A stretch of 64,000 bases of DNA from Cytobacillus firmus (lineage in GTDB: Bacteria; Bacillota; Bacilli; Bacillales; Cytobacillaceae). The notes beneath the pieces were generated by a model. That model searched no databases. It was not told the DNA's origin and was given only the letters and a program-made list of their open reading frames with translations. Position numbers and translations under genes: made by a program. Shown here piece by piece: positions 21,010 through 31,874 of the stretch (position 1 is the stretch's first letter; each line of letters begins with the position of its first letter). The stretch spans positions 1,509,001-1,573,000 of the forward strand of contig NZ_CP086235.1 in assembly GCF_023612095.1 (NCBI RefSeq), written 5' to 3'.

Positions 21010-21711
21010 ATGCAGCAATCAAAAGAAGAACGTGTTCATAGCGTATTTGAAAAGATTTATGGCAACTACGATAAAATGAATTCTGTTATCAGCTTTCAGC
21101 AGCATTTAAGATGGCGTAAAGATACAATGAAAAAGATGAATGTTCAAAAAGGTGCAAAAGCGCTTGATGTCTGCTGCGGAACAGCCGATTGGTCCATTGC
21201 GCTCGCTGAAGCCGTAGGTGAAAACGGTAAAGTGACAGGCTTGGATTTCAGCAAAAATATGCTGAAGATTGGTGAGGAAAAAATCAAAGAGCGGAAACTG
21301 AAGCAAGTGGAGCTTGTGCATGGTAATGCAATGGAGCTTCCTTTCGCTGACAATTCATTCGATTATGTGACAATCGGTTTTGGTCTGCGCAACGTGCCGG
21401 ATTATCTGCAGGTGTTAAAAGAAATGAACCGTGTCGTAAAGCCAGGGGGTCTGGCAGTATGTCTGGAGACTTCTCAGCCAACACTGTTCGGATACAAGCA
21501 GGCATATTATTTCTACTTCCGCTTTGTTATGCCTATGTTTGGAAAGCTTTTTGCCAAAAGCTTTAATGAGTATTCCTGGCTGCAGGAATCTGCGAGAGAC
21601 TTTCCCGGAATGAAAGAACTTGCAGGAATGTTCGAGGAAGCAGGCTTTAAAAACGTTACATTTAAGCCTTATAGCGGCGGAGTGGCTGCCGTACACATTG
21701 GAACGAAATAA
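21010..21711 (+). CDS. menG: Demethylmenaquinone methyltransferase
   Basis: Methylates demethylmenaquinone with S-adenosylmethionine, the final step of menaquinone synthesis. The SAM motif [11 protein letters not shown] lies near residue 52. [24 protein letters not shown] is the UbiE/MenG signature. The 233 residues are typical. It begins three bases after hepS. Confidence 0.95.
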   Translation: MQQSKEERVHSVFEKIYGNYDKMNSVISFQQHLRWRKDTMKKMNVQKGAKALDVCCGTADWSIALAEAVGENGKVTGLDFSKNMLKIGEEKIKERKLKQVELVHGNAMELPFADNSFDYVTIGFGLRNVPDYLQVLKEMNRVVKPGGLAVCLETSQPTLFGYKQAYYFYFRFVMPMFGKLFAKSFNEYSWLQESARDFPGMKELAGMFEEAGFKNVTFKPYSGGVAAVHIGTK

Positions 21712-21792
21712 AAAATAATAACTTGTTCTGTATGTTTCTCATGGAAAAAGAGAATAGATCAGACGGGATCGATAAGCTGGGTGAGTAAGCAA

Positions 21793-22753
21793 ATGAAATT
21801 GAAAATGATGTATTCATTTTTAAATTCAGATTTAAATGTTATAGAAAACGAGCTGGAGGAGACGATTAAAGCTGAGTCTCCCCTATTGCATCAGGCTTCC
21901 CTGCATCTGCTGCAGGCCGGGGAAAAGAATCCGCCCAGTTTTCGTTTTGCTGGCTGCGAAGTTCGGAGAATACGATATTGATAAAATTAAAAACGTAGCT
22001 GTATCACTGGAGCTTATCCATATGGCGTCGCTTGTCCATGATGATGTTATTGATGATGCAGAACTGCGCAGGGGACAGCCTACCATCAAAGCAAAATGGG
22101 ATAATAAGATTGCCATGTATACCGGTGATTATATTTTTGCGCGTGCGCTGGAATTAATAACAAATGTGGAAAATCCGCATGCCCATAAAATTCTCTCTCA
22201 TACACTTGTGGAACTGTGTATAGGCGAAATAGAGCAAATTAAAGATAAGTATAACTATGACCAGAATATCAGGACATATTTCCGGAGAATTAAAAGGAAA
22301 ACAGCCATGCTGATAGCTGTGAGCTGCCAGCTTGGCGGAATTGCGGCTAATGTAGAGGAAGATATACATAGAAAACTTTTTAAATTCGGCTATTATGTGG
22401 GAATGTCCTATCAGATCATTGACGATGTTCTGGATTTTGTCGGTACAGAAAAAGAACTTGGCAAGCCGGCAGGAGGAGATCTCCTTCAGGGAAACATTAC
22501 GCTTCCTGCTTTATTTGCAATGGAGGATCATAGAATCTCCGAACAAATCAGAAGAGTCCACGAAGGTACTGAACGAAGTGATATAGAAAACATAATTGCT
22601 ATGGTCAAATATTCCGGTGCAATTGAAAAATCTCTGCAAATTAGTGATAAATATCTGCAGAAAGCTTTAGCGGTACTTGAAGAACTGCCTCATTCCAAAT
22701 CCAAGAAAGCTTTACGGGATATTGCAAAATTTATAGGCAAAAGAAAATTTTAA
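21793..22753 (+). CDS. hepT: Heptaprenyl diphosphate synthase component II (frameshifted)
   Basis: Catalytic subunit that condenses isopentenyl units. The first aspartate-rich motif HDDVIDDAELRRG and the second DDVLDFVG are present in the downstream frame. The N-terminal LHLLQAG is in another frame. Joining them as GGKRIRPVFVLLAAKFG needs one G added to the run 21919-21922 and one A to the run 21923-21926, a two-base deficit. The ATG at 21793 follows GGGTGAG. Repaired length is about 320 residues, normal. Menaquinone synthesis would fail if this break were real. Confidence 0.92.
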
Positions 22754-22764
22754 TTTAGTGTACC

Positions 22765-22802
22765 AATTGCCAGCACTCTACCGGGTGCCGGCAATTTCTC
22801 TG
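22765..22802 (+). terminator. Terminator-like hairpin after hepT
   Basis: AATTGCCAGCAC (22765-22776) pairs with GTGCCGGCAATT (22785-22796) with one mismatch. The following T content is weak. Confidence 0.6.
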
Positions 22803-22819
22803 TTTGGGAAGTTAAAATA

Positions 22820-22833
22820 AAAAAGCGCTTTCA
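22820..22833 (-). promoter_or_regulatory. Possible CcpA binding site (cre) upstream of ndk
   Basis: Read on the minus strand the site is TGAAAGCGCTTTTT, matching the cre core TGAAAGCGCTTT. It lies 88 bases before ndk, around where a promoter would be expected. A CcpA link is inferred from sequence only. Confidence 0.4.
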
Positions 22834-22920
22834 AATTTATGTTGCTAAATTTTCAAAACAATGTTAATATTTTCGTGGATTAACATTATAACTATACATA
22901 AGTTTTAGGAGTGGAATTCA

Positions 22921-23367
22921 ATGGAAAGAACTTTTTTAATGGTTAAACCAGACGGTGTACAGCGCAATTTAATCGGGGAAATCGTTTCCCGTTTCGAAAA
23001 GAAAGGCTTTCAGCTAGTAGGCGGCAAGCTAATGAGTATTAGCCAGGAACTTGCGGAAGAGCATTATGGAGAGCATAAAGAGCGTCCATTCTTTGGAGAG
23101 CTAGTTGACTTTATTACATCCGGACCAGTTTTCGCAATGGTGTGGGAAGGTGAAAATGTTATCGCAACAGCTCGTCAGATGATGGGTTCAACAAATCCTA
23201 AAGATGCTGCTCCAGGAACAATCCGCGGAGATTTCGGCATTACAGTTGGAAAAAATGTAATTCATGGATCCGATTCACCTGTAAGTGCAGAACGTGAAAT
23301 TGGCCTTTTCTTCAAAGAAGAAGAAAAAGTGGAATACAAAAAATTAATGAATGACTGGATTAACTAA
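22921..23367 (+). CDS. ndk: Nucleoside-diphosphate kinase
   Basis: Transfers the gamma phosphate between nucleoside triphosphates and diphosphates through a phosphohistidine. It begins [19 protein letters not shown], and the active site NVIHGSDSP contains the catalytic His (near residue 115). The 148 residues are standard. TAGGAGTGG precedes the start. Confidence 0.97.
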   Translation: MERTFLMVKPDGVQRNLIGEIVSRFEKKGFQLVGGKLMSISQELAEEHYGEHKERPFFGELVDFITSGPVFAMVWEGENVIATARQMMGSTNPKDAAPGTIRGDFGITVGKNVIHGSDSPVSAEREIGLFFKEEEKVEYKKLMNDWIN

Positions 23368-23376
23368 TATTTTAAA

Positions 23377-23408
23377 GAGTACTTGTCCATGACAAGTGCT
23401 TTTTTTGT
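23377..23408 (+). terminator. Terminator after ndk
   Basis: AGTACTTGTC pairs with GACAAGTGCT around CAT, followed by seven T. Confidence 0.9.
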
Positions 23409-23448
23409 AACCGAATTCATTATTTCAGCTGGATGGGTATAACCATAA

Positions 23449-24261
<813 letters not shown>

Positions 24262-24270
24262 TAACACATT

Positions 24271-24303
24271 GAGGATGATTATTTGGTCGTCCTCTTTTTC
24301 TTT
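24271..24303 (+). terminator. Terminator after cheR
   Basis: GAGGATGA pairs with TCGTCCTC, followed by TTTTTCTTTT. Confidence 0.82.
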
Positions 24304-24462
24304 TGTTTTTTAGTTTGGTAGTAAATAATATTCGTGTTAAAATGGCTCCATTCATAAGAAGAAATAAAATATTATAGGAATTTTCAATTTTATCTATTCT
24401 TATATTTATCATTATGTTATATTGGTACATAATCCTTTAATGAGTTGAAGGGGGAAAGAGTT

Positions 24463-25635
24463 TTGAGATATCTTACATCTGGTGAATCTCACGGACCGCA
24501 GCTGACTACTATAATAGAAGGGCTGCCAGCAGGAATGCCGCTCGTAGATTCAGATATAAACGAAGAGCTTGCCAGACGCCAGAAAGGATATGGCAGAGGC
24601 AGAAGGATGCAAATTGAAAAAGATACTGTTCAAATAACAGCCGGGATCAGACATGGATACACACTGGGATCCCCGGTAGCACTTGTTGTTGAGAATAATG
24701 ATTGGAAGCACTGGACAAAAATTATGGGCCAGGATCCTCTCAATCCTGAAGATGAGGCAGAAATGAAAAGAAAAATCTCCCGTCCTCGCCCAGGCCATGC
24801 TGATTTAAATGGTGCCCTAAAATATGGGCACAGGGATATGAGAAATGTTTTAGAGCGATCTTCAGCCAGAGAAACCACAGTGAGAGTGGCTGCCGGTGCA
24901 GCTGCAAAAAAACTGCTTTCTCAGCTGGGGATTGAGGTTGCAGCACATGTTATTGAAATTGGCGGGGTTATTTCAGGCCAAAGAGATTATTCTTCACTTA
25001 AGGAGTTAAAGGAAATTACAGAAGAATCGCCCGTTCGCTGTCTGGATCAGACTGCCTCCCAAAAAATGATGGCTGCGATCGATTCCGCTAAGGAAAATGG
25101 CGATTCCATCGGCGGTGTAGTGGAGGTTATTGTTGAAGGAATGCCACCGGGAGTTGGAAGTTATGTACACTATGACCGAAAGCTTGATTCGAAGCTTGCA
25201 GGTGCGATGGTGAGCATCAATGCTTTTAAAGGTGTCGAGTTTGGCATAGGTTTCGAGGCAGCAAGGAAGCCTGGAAGTGAAGTTCATGATGAAATCGCAT
25301 GGGACCCGGATAAAGGCTATTATCGGAAAACAAACCGTCTTGGCGGCTTAGAAGGGGGCATGTCAACGGGAATGCCAATCGTCATCAGAGGAGTAATGAA
25401 GCCAATACCCACTCTCTATAAACCGCTGCAAAGTGTAGATATCGAAACAAAGGAACCGTTCTCAGCAAGCATAGAGCGTTCTGACAGCTGTGCGGTGCCG
25501 GCAGCTGCAGTCGTTGCAGAAAATGTGATTGCCTGGGAACTGGCTTCAGCCATTGTAGACCAGTTTTATTCTGACCGGTTTGAGACATTAAAAGCGTCCG
25601 TTGAACAGCAAAGACAATTTGCGAGGGAGTTTTAA
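24463..25635 (+). CDS. aroF: Chorismate synthase
   Basis: Converts EPSP to chorismate, the branch point for aromatic amino acids, folate and menaquinone (AroC in E. coli naming, AroF in B. subtilis). The N-terminus [15 protein letters not shown] and [20 protein letters not shown] are family signatures. The TTG at 24463 lies eight bases after AAGGGGGAAA and aligns with the family start, giving 390 residues; an in-frame TTG at 24445 overlaps the ribosome site. It is the first gene of the aromatic operon. Confidence 0.95.
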   Translation: MRYLTSGESHGPQLTTIIEGLPAGMPLVDSDINEELARRQKGYGRGRRMQIEKDTVQITAGIRHGYTLGSPVALVVENNDWKHWTKIMGQDPLNPEDEAEMKRKISRPRPGHADLNGALKYGHRDMRNVLERSSARETTVRVAAGAAAKKLLSQLGIEVAAHVIEIGGVISGQRDYSSLKELKEITEESPVRCLDQTASQKMMAAIDSAKENGDSIGGVVEVIVEGMPPGVGSYVHYDRKLDSKLAGAMVSINAFKGVEFGIGFEAARKPGSEVHDEIAWDPDKGYYRKTNRLGGLEGGMSTGMPIVIRGVMKPIPTLYKPLQSVDIETKEPFSASIERSDSCAVPAAAVVAENVIAWELASAIVDQFYSDRFETLKASVEQQRQFAREF

Positions 25636-26711
25636 TGAAAAGGATTTTAATCAAAACACCTGACAAGGCCTATCCGGTTTATATAGGGTCCGGAGCAATT
25701 GAGGGATTGGGATCATATATTAAAGATGCTTTTCCGGCCTTGACAAATGTAATGATCATCACGGATGAAACGGTTCGGGACCTGCATCTGCCAGAGCTGG
25801 AAGCGTCACTTACGGGGATTGAGGCCAAAGTCTGTACTGTGCCAAGCGGTGAGAAAGCCAAAACCTTTGAAGTTTACTATCAGTGCTTGTCCTTTGCTCT
25901 GGAACATAAACTTGATCGAAAATCTCTTATCCTGGCGTTTGGCGGGGGAGCTGTCGGAGATTTGGCAGGTTTTGTCGCAGCCACATTTATGAGAGGAATA
26001 CCCTTCATTCAGATTCCAACTACCATCCTGGCACATGATAGCGCTGTGGGAGGAAAAGTTGCCATCAACCATCCTTCAGGAAAAAATATGGCAGGGTCTT
26101 TTTACCAGCCCCAGGCAGTGTTTTATGATCTGGCGTTTCTTGACTCCCTGCCTCAGAAAGAGCTGCGCTCAGGGTTTGCAGAAGTCATAAAGCATAGCCT
26201 GATAGATGATATGAACTTTTATTTGAACCTTAAAAACAACATCCTTACCCTTGAAAGCCTTCCCTCTGATGAATTAAGCAGGATGCTTACAAAGGGAATA
26301 GAGATCAAGGGCAGGATTGTTGCAGAGGATGAAAAGGAAGCTGGCGTTCGGGCATTTCTGAATTTCGGCCATACTCTGGGCCATGCAATTGAAGCGGAGA
26401 AAGGCTATGGAGAATGGACACATGGCGAATCTGTGGCAGTAGGGATGATATTTGCACTTCAATTAAGTAAAACACTGCTGGATCTTTGCTTTGATGTTAA
26501 CGAATTCAAACGCTGGCTTGATCAGCTTGGCTACAAAACAGATCTCCCTGAAGATTTATCACATTCAAAACTGCTTGAGCGGATGAAGCAGGATAAAAAA
26601 TCAGAGGGACAGAATGTCCGCTTTGTTCTTTTAGAGGAAGTGGGTAAGCCTGTCATATATCAGGTTTCTGATGACCTGATTTTGCGGGAGCTTGCTATTT
26701 TTACAAAATAA
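25635..26711 (+). CDS. aroB: 3-dehydroquinate synthase
   Basis: Closes DAHP to 3-dehydroquinate using NAD and a divalent metal. GGGAVGDLAGFVAATFMRGI (near residue 98) binds NAD. HDSAVGGK and the metal-binding histidines in NFGHTLGHA are present. Length is 358 residues. The ATG overlaps the aroF stop (TAATG), so translation is coupled. Confidence 0.96.
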   Translation: MKRILIKTPDKAYPVYIGSGAIEGLGSYIKDAFPALTNVMIITDETVRDLHLPELEASLTGIEAKVCTVPSGEKAKTFEVYYQCLSFALEHKLDRKSLILAFGGGAVGDLAGFVAATFMRGIPFIQIPTTILAHDSAVGGKVAINHPSGKNMAGSFYQPQAVFYDLAFLDSLPQKELRSGFAEVIKHSLIDDMNFYLNLKNNILTLESLPSDELSRMLTKGIEIKGRIVAEDEKEAGVRAFLNFGHTLGHAIEAEKGYGEWTHGESVAVGMIFALQLSKTLLDLCFDVNEFKRWLDQLGYKTDLPEDLSHSKLLERMKQDKKSEGQNVRFVLLEEVGKPVIYQVSDDLILRELAIFTK

Positions 26712-26746
26712 AAAGGCTGACAAAACAGTTATGGGAGGTGCTGTAA

Positions 26747-27121
26747 GTGATTCGAGGGGTGAGGGGAGCCGTCACCGTAGATGAGAATTGTGAAGCCGAG
26801 ATATTAGAAGCGACTGAGCTGCTGATCAGGCAAATGATTCAGGAAAATAATATTATATCTGAGGATGTAGCTTCTGTCTTTATATCCGTTACGGAAGAAT
26901 TAACAGCAGCCTTTCCCGCAAAGGCAATGCGTTCAATAGAAGGCTGGACATACGTTCCTGTCATGTGCATGAAAGAAATTCCTATTGAAGGATCGCTCCC
27001 TAATTGTATCCGGGTTATGATGCATGTGAATACAGATACTCCTCAGCAGAATATCCGCCATATTTATTTGCGTGGAGCCATCAAGCTTCGGCCAGATCTA
27101 AACACCACGAACTCTCCTTAA
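26747..27121 (+). CDS. aroH: Chorismate mutase, AroH class
   Basis: Converts chorismate to prephenate. The 124-residue trimeric AroH-type enzyme begins MIRGVRGAVTVDEN. The active-site region carries VPVMCMKEI and CIRVMMHVNT. The GTG start follows GGGAGGTGC. In B. subtilis trpE follows immediately; here only 87 bases separate aroH from hisC. Confidence 0.94.
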   Translation: MIRGVRGAVTVDENCEAEILEATELLIRQMIQENNIISEDVASVFISVTEELTAAFPAKAMRSIEGWTYVPVMCMKEIPIEGSLPNCIRVMMHVNTDTPQQNIRHIYLRGAIKLRPDLNTTNSP

Positions 27122-27208
27122 TGGAGAGTTTTGTGATAATATAGGAGCAGACGAAAAGTGCTTTAACACGATAATTAGTGAAAGCGATAAAAAAAGAGGT
27201 GGATTTGA

Positions 27209-28309
27209 ATGAAATGGAAGGAACAGCTGTTGAATTTAACTCCTTACCAGCCGGGGAAATCAATTGATCAAGTAAAAAAGGAATATAGACTGAATCAAAT
27301 AGTTAAGCTTGCTTCAAATGAGAATCCTTTTGGATGCTCTGAAAAAGTTCTTTTTACGATGAATCAGTCGCCGTCATTTTTTGCCCTGTATCCCGATGGT
27401 TATGCTTCTGAGCTGCGGTCGGTTTTGGCAGGGCACTTAAGTATACAGAAAGATCAGCTGATTTTTGGCAATGGCTCGGATGAAATTATTCAAATGATTT
27501 CCAGAGCTTTATTAAGTCCGGAAACCAATACTGTTATGGCGGCGCCAACATTTCCGCAATATAGGCATAATGCTGTGGTAGAAGGTGCGGAAATCAGGGA
27601 AATTCCACTGGTTGAAGGAGAGCATGATCTTGATGGAATGCTGGCTGCCATCGATGAAAAAACTGCTGTAGTCTGGGTGTGCAGTCCAAACAATCCGACA
27701 GGGAACTATATTAATGAGTCTGCATTGCTTTCATTTCTGAAAAAGGTGCCTCAAGATGTTTTGGTTGTCCTTGATGAAGCTTATTATGAATATGTTACAG
27801 CAGAGGATTACTGCAATACATTGGATTTAATCCGGAATTACGAAAATTTGATTGTCCTGCGTACATTCTCAAAAATTTATGGCTTAGCAAGCCTTCGGGT
27901 AGGCTATGGAATTGCTAATCCTCAAACAATCAAAGCCCTCGAACCGGTAAGAGAGCCATTTAATGTAAATAAGTTTGCTCAGGCTGCCGCTGCTGCAGCC
28001 ATAGGGGATCAGAATTTCATTGAAGAGTGCAGACGGAAAAATCGCGAAGGGCTCGAACAATTCTATGCTTTCTGTGAAGATCATGGACTGGGTTATTACC
28101 CTTCACAGGGAAATTTCATATTAATCAATTTTAATGCCGATTCAGATGAGGTGTTTCAATTTTTACTTGAAAAAGGGTATATCGTCCGGTCCGGCAAGGC
28201 ACTTGGCTTCCAGGGCTATGTCCGTGTCACGGTAGGTTCTAAGGAACAGAATGATGGTGTGCTTGCCGCAATGGGCCAGTATCTTGCAAAGCAGGCTGCA
28301 GCATTGTAG
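27209..28309 (+). CDS. hisC: Histidinol-phosphate/aromatic aminotransferase
   Basis: PLP-dependent transaminase for histidinol phosphate and, in this operon, for phenylalanine and tyrosine. SNENPFG lies near residue 37 and NPTGNY and LDEAYYEY in the middle. The PLP lysine is in RTFSKIYGLASLRVGYG (near residue 222). Length is 366 residues. AAGAGGTGG precedes the start. There is a 93-base gap to tyrA. Confidence 0.95.
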   Translation: MKWKEQLLNLTPYQPGKSIDQVKKEYRLNQIVKLASNENPFGCSEKVLFTMNQSPSFFALYPDGYASELRSVLAGHLSIQKDQLIFGNGSDEIIQMISRALLSPETNTVMAAPTFPQYRHNAVVEGAEIREIPLVEGEHDLDGMLAAIDEKTAVVWVCSPNNPTGNYINESALLSFLKKVPQDVLVVLDEAYYEYVTAEDYCNTLDLIRNYENLIVLRTFSKIYGLASLRVGYGIANPQTIKALEPVREPFNVNKFAQAAAAAAIGDQNFIEECRRKNREGLEQFYAFCEDHGLGYYPSQGNFILINFNADSDEVFQFLLEKGYIVRSGKALGFQGYVRVTVGSKEQNDGVLAAMGQYLAKQAAAL

Positions 28310-28402
28310 GGATTTTTTAGGTTAGCAGTATAAATACTTTTTGATATCCATTCAGAGGCATTATAATGCCTCTGAATTATTTTTAATAAAGGCGGTGAGA
28401 GG

Positions 28403-29509
28403 ATGAGAGGGAAGATCTTTATTATTGGCCTTGGTTTGATCGGAGGTTCTTTGGCCCTATCAATAAAAAGAAAACATAGTGAAAGCATGATCATCGGCTT
28501 TGATGTTAATAAAGAGCAGGGACGCCTTGCCCAAATGCTTGGGGTCTCAGACGAAATTTCTGATACTATTAAGGATGGGGCAAGGGACGCTGATTTAATT
28601 TTAATAGCTGCACCTGTACAGGAGACTCAAAAAATAATACATATTTTAAAAGAGTGTGAATTGAAAAATAACGTCATCATTTCGGATGCAGGCAGCACAA
28701 AAAAAGAAATTGTAAGCTGTGCAAAGGTACTAAAGGAAAAAGGAATCACTTTTATCGGTGGGCATCCAATGGCAGGCTCCCATAAGAGTGGTGTCACTGC
28801 AGCAAAAGATTTGCTTTTTGAGAATGCCTTTTATCTGCTCACTCCTGAAGAGCATATTGCTCCGGCGGAGGTTGAAAGGTTAAAGGAATGGCTCTCAGGA
28901 ACAAAAGCGAAATTTCTGACCATAGCTCCCGATGAACATGATTATATAACCGGGATCGTCAGCCATTTTCCGCATATGATAGCTGCTTCCCTGGTCCATC
29001 AGGCAGAAAAAACAAGCCGTTCGCACAAGCTGATTCCAAGACTGGCAGCTGGAGGCTTCAGGGATATTACCAGGATTGCCTCCAGCAGCCCTGCTATGTG
29101 GAGGGATATTCTCCTTCAGAATAAAGAAGTGCTGCTTAAGTTAATGGAGGATTGGCAGGGAGAAATGGAGATAGTAAAATCAATCCTCAGACAGGAAAAC
29201 AGTGAGGGCATATTTGAATATTTTTCTCATGCAAAGATGTTCAGGGATGAACTGCCTCAAAAAGAAAAAGGTGCAATTCCGGCATTTTATGATCTGTTCG
29301 TGGATGTACCGGACTACCCTGGTGTCATTTCAGAAATCACTGGATATTTGGCTCAGGAAGAAATCAGCATTACGAATATCCGAATCCTGGAGACAAGGGA
29401 AGAAATTTATGGAGTTCTGGTTATCAGCTTTCAAACGGAAGAGGACAGGGATCGGGCAATTAATTGCCTGGAACTGTATACAAGCTATGAAACAACCATC
29501 GGTCTATAG
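28403..29509 (+). CDS. tyrA: Prephenate dehydrogenase
   Basis: Oxidatively decarboxylates prephenate towards tyrosine. The N-terminal NAD motif GLGLIGGSLA (near residue 8) is followed by GGHPMAGSHKSG and the dehydrogenase core. The C-terminal about 75 residues form an ACT domain (VDVPDYPGVISEITGYLAQ), the usual tyrosine feedback site. Length 368, as in B. subtilis (about 371). The start at 28403 follows AAGGCGGTGAGAGG. Confidence 0.95.
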   Translation: MRGKIFIIGLGLIGGSLALSIKRKHSESMIIGFDVNKEQGRLAQMLGVSDEISDTIKDGARDADLILIAAPVQETQKIIHILKECELKNNVIISDAGSTKKEIVSCAKVLKEKGITFIGGHPMAGSHKSGVTAAKDLLFENAFYLLTPEEHIAPAEVERLKEWLSGTKAKFLTIAPDEHDYITGIVSHFPHMIAASLVHQAEKTSRSHKLIPRLAAGGFRDITRIASSSPAMWRDILLQNKEVLLKLMEDWQGEMEIVKSILRQENSEGIFEYFSHAKMFRDELPQKEKGAIPAFYDLFVDVPDYPGVISEITGYLAQEEISITNIRILETREEIYGVLVISFQTEEDRDRAINCLELYTSYETTIGL

Positions 29510-29544
29510 AGCGAATTTTTTAATTTAGCAAAGGGTGATGATAG

Positions 29545-30836
29545 ATGATACCGGCAAAATTGAAGTCAAATGTCAAAGGTTTAAGCGGGGAAATAGCGGT
29601 ACCCGGTGATAAATCCATATCACATCGTTCTGTGATGTTTGGATCCATTGCAAAAGGGAAGACCTCTGTAACTAATTTTCTGTTAGGAGAGGATTGTCTT
29701 AGTACGATAGCCTGCTTCCGCAAGCTCGGAGTAACTATTGAGCAGGAAGGCAATAAAGTTACAATTACAGGGCAGGGAATGGATGGATTACAGGAACCGG
29801 CTGATATTCTGGATGTTGGGAATTCAGGTACGACGATACGCCTTATGATGGGAATTCTGGCTGGCCGTCCGTTCCATTCAGTCCTTGTCGGAGATGAATC
29901 CATTGCAAAAAGGCCGATGACAAGAGTAACCTCGCCACTAAGTTTACTTGGTGCAAAGATTCATGGCAGGAAGAATGGGGAATTCACCCCTTATCAGTCA
30001 TTGGCGGCCCCTTGTCAGGAGTAACATATGAGCTTCCTGTCGCGAGCGCACAGGTTAAATCAGCACTGCTCTTTGCCGGCCTGCAGGCAAGCGGAGAAAC
30101 AGTCATTATTGAACCTGTGAAGACACGTGATCATACTGAAAGAATGATCACACAATTTGGCGGGGAAGTTGCAGCAGATGGGCAAACCATTCGGGTTAAT
30201 GGAGGCCAAACACTGACAGGGACAGAAATTCATGTTCCCGGTGATATATCTTCTGCTGCCTTCTTTCTGGCTGCAGGAGCCATTGTGCCTAATAGTGAAA
30301 TTACGTTGAAAAACGTTGGACTGAATCCTACAAGAACCGGCATCCTTGAAGTGCTGCAGCAGATGGGTGCAGATTTCAGCATTGAGCCGTATGAAAATGG
30401 ATCAGCTGAGCCTGCAGGGGATATTACCATCAGAACTTCTAAACTTAAAGGAACTGTTATCGAAGGGGCGCTCATTCCGCGGCTTATCGATGAAATTCCA
30501 ATTATTGCCCTTCTCGCAACACAAGCAGAGGGAGAAACAGTAATTAAGGATGCAGAGGAACTTAAGGTAAAGGAAACGAATCGCATTGATACGGTTGTCA
30601 ATGAACTCTCAGAGCTTGGAGCCGTGATTACTGCTACAGAAGATGGAATGGTAATCAGGGGAAAATCATCTCTTTCAGGTGGAACTGTCTCAAGTCACGG
30701 AGACCATCGGATCGGCATGATGCTGGCAATTGCTGCCGCCATTTCAAAAGACGAAGTTCACCTTCAGCAGAAAGAAGCAATTTCTGTATCCTATCCGTCG
30801 TTTTTTGATCATTTAGATAGCCTTATTTCAGATTGA
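29545..30836 (+). CDS. aroA: EPSP synthase (3-phosphoshikimate 1-carboxyvinyltransferase, frameshifted)
   Basis: Joins phosphoenolpyruvate to shikimate-3-phosphate (named aroE in B. subtilis). [15 protein letters not shown] is near residue 20, [12 protein letters not shown] near 93, and RPMTRV follows. The frame then shifts near 29987-29992, where one added T turns the reading into [16 protein letters not shown]. The second half contains [17 protein letters not shown] and [12 protein letters not shown]. Repaired length is about 430 residues, normal. Function is inferred intact if the frameshift is an error. Confidence 0.93.
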
Positions 30837-30849
30837 ATTACATTCATAG

Positions 30850-30883
30850 AAAAAAGAGCTGTTTTCTTGCAGCTCTTTTTCTG
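30850..30883 (+). terminator. Terminator closing the aromatic operon
   Basis: AAAAAGAGCTG pairs with CAGCTCTTTTT around TTTTCTTG. Confidence 0.88.
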
Positions 30884-30949
30884 TACAAGCAGTCATATTT
30901 ATCTGAAAATTTCATAGCTTGTCATAAGACCGTTTAAGAGGGTGGTTTT

Positions 30950-31855
30950 ATGACATATATTATTGAGAATGCAAATCTGCTAAAGGAAGACAAGCTGTTA
31001 AAAACATCTATGCTGATAAGAAATAATGAGATTTCACTGATGCAGACTGAAATGAAAAGGTTTCAATTCACAAGAATGGATGCGGGTGCATTTATTATGT
31101 CTGCAGGATTCGTGGTTCTGGACACATCCATCCCGCTTGAAAAGCCCTTTTCAGAACTCAAAGAGTATTATATCCGGGAGTTTATTTTAAAAGGATGTAC
31201 AGCCTTCCTGACAGCCGTGCCTGTTAAGCATGAATATTCTTTGAAGAGTGATCTTAAAAGCTTTAATGCAAGTTTATTAAGCAGCCCGATTGATTATATT
31301 ATTGGTGTGAAAATTCCTGTCCGTCTCCTTACCCCTTCTTTTATGAGAAAATGTAAGAGAGAAAGAGTTCCTGTTGTTTTTGTTGAAATACAGGATGCAA
31401 AGGAGCTTGAACAAGTTCCATGGGGTTGGCTGCGGGAAGCAATGTTTCCTTATAATTGTCCGCTTGTACCCATCTTTGCAGGCAGGAATGAAAAGGAGAA
31501 AAGCAGAATAAATACATTATGGGCAAAACTGATGCAGGAAGAGAAAATACCTTCGGTGCCGAATGAGCTGATGGAACACGAGCCTTTATCGAGGTCAGTT
31601 CTGTCCAAAGCCGGGATTTACCCTTTAAAAGGGAATATCCATCAGGGCGGGGAAGTCAGTTATAATTTATTTGAAAAACCTGAAGAAGGTCTTACCGTTG
31701 AAGAATCACAGCTGTTTCATTATCATAGAGATAAACTTGCTGTCACTGTACTGAAGGGAAAAGTGATTAGAGCCGGACAAGAAGTGATTTTTCGTTCAGG
31801 TTCCGGCGAGCAGGTTAAAATCAGCACACCAGCTTATTTTAAAATAGCCGATTAG
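30950..31855 (+). CDS. Uncharacterised protein with a degenerate amidohydrolase-like layout
   Basis: 301 residues. The N-terminus (YIIENANLLKEDKLLKTSMLIRNNEIS) looks like the beta-sandwich entry strand of dihydroorotase/imidazolonepropionase-type amidohydrolases. It leads to AGFVVLDTSIP, where active enzymes have the PGxIDxHxH metal motif. Both histidines are missing here. The C-terminus (LAVTVLKGKVIRAGQEVIFRS) again resembles the closing sandwich strands. I see no other metal ligands. It lies between aroA and ypiA, where B. subtilis has no gene as I know the order, and has a good ribosome site (AGAGGGTGG). Likely non-catalytic or repurposed; fold assignment is tentative. Confidence 0.6.
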   Translation: MTYIIENANLLKEDKLLKTSMLIRNNEISLMQTEMKRFQFTRMDAGAFIMSAGFVVLDTSIPLEKPFSELKEYYIREFILKGCTAFLTAVPVKHEYSLKSDLKSFNASLLSSPIDYIIGVKIPVRLLTPSFMRKCKRERVPVVFVEIQDAKELEQVPWGWLREAMFPYNCPLVPIFAGRNEKEKSRINTLWAKLMQEEKIPSVPNELMEHEPLSRSVLSKAGIYPLKGNIHQGGEVSYNLFEKPEEGLTVEESQLFHYHRDKLAVTVLKGKVIRAGQEVIFRSGSGEQVKISTPAYFKIAD

Positions 31856-31874
31856 CATTCGAAAGGAATTTAGT

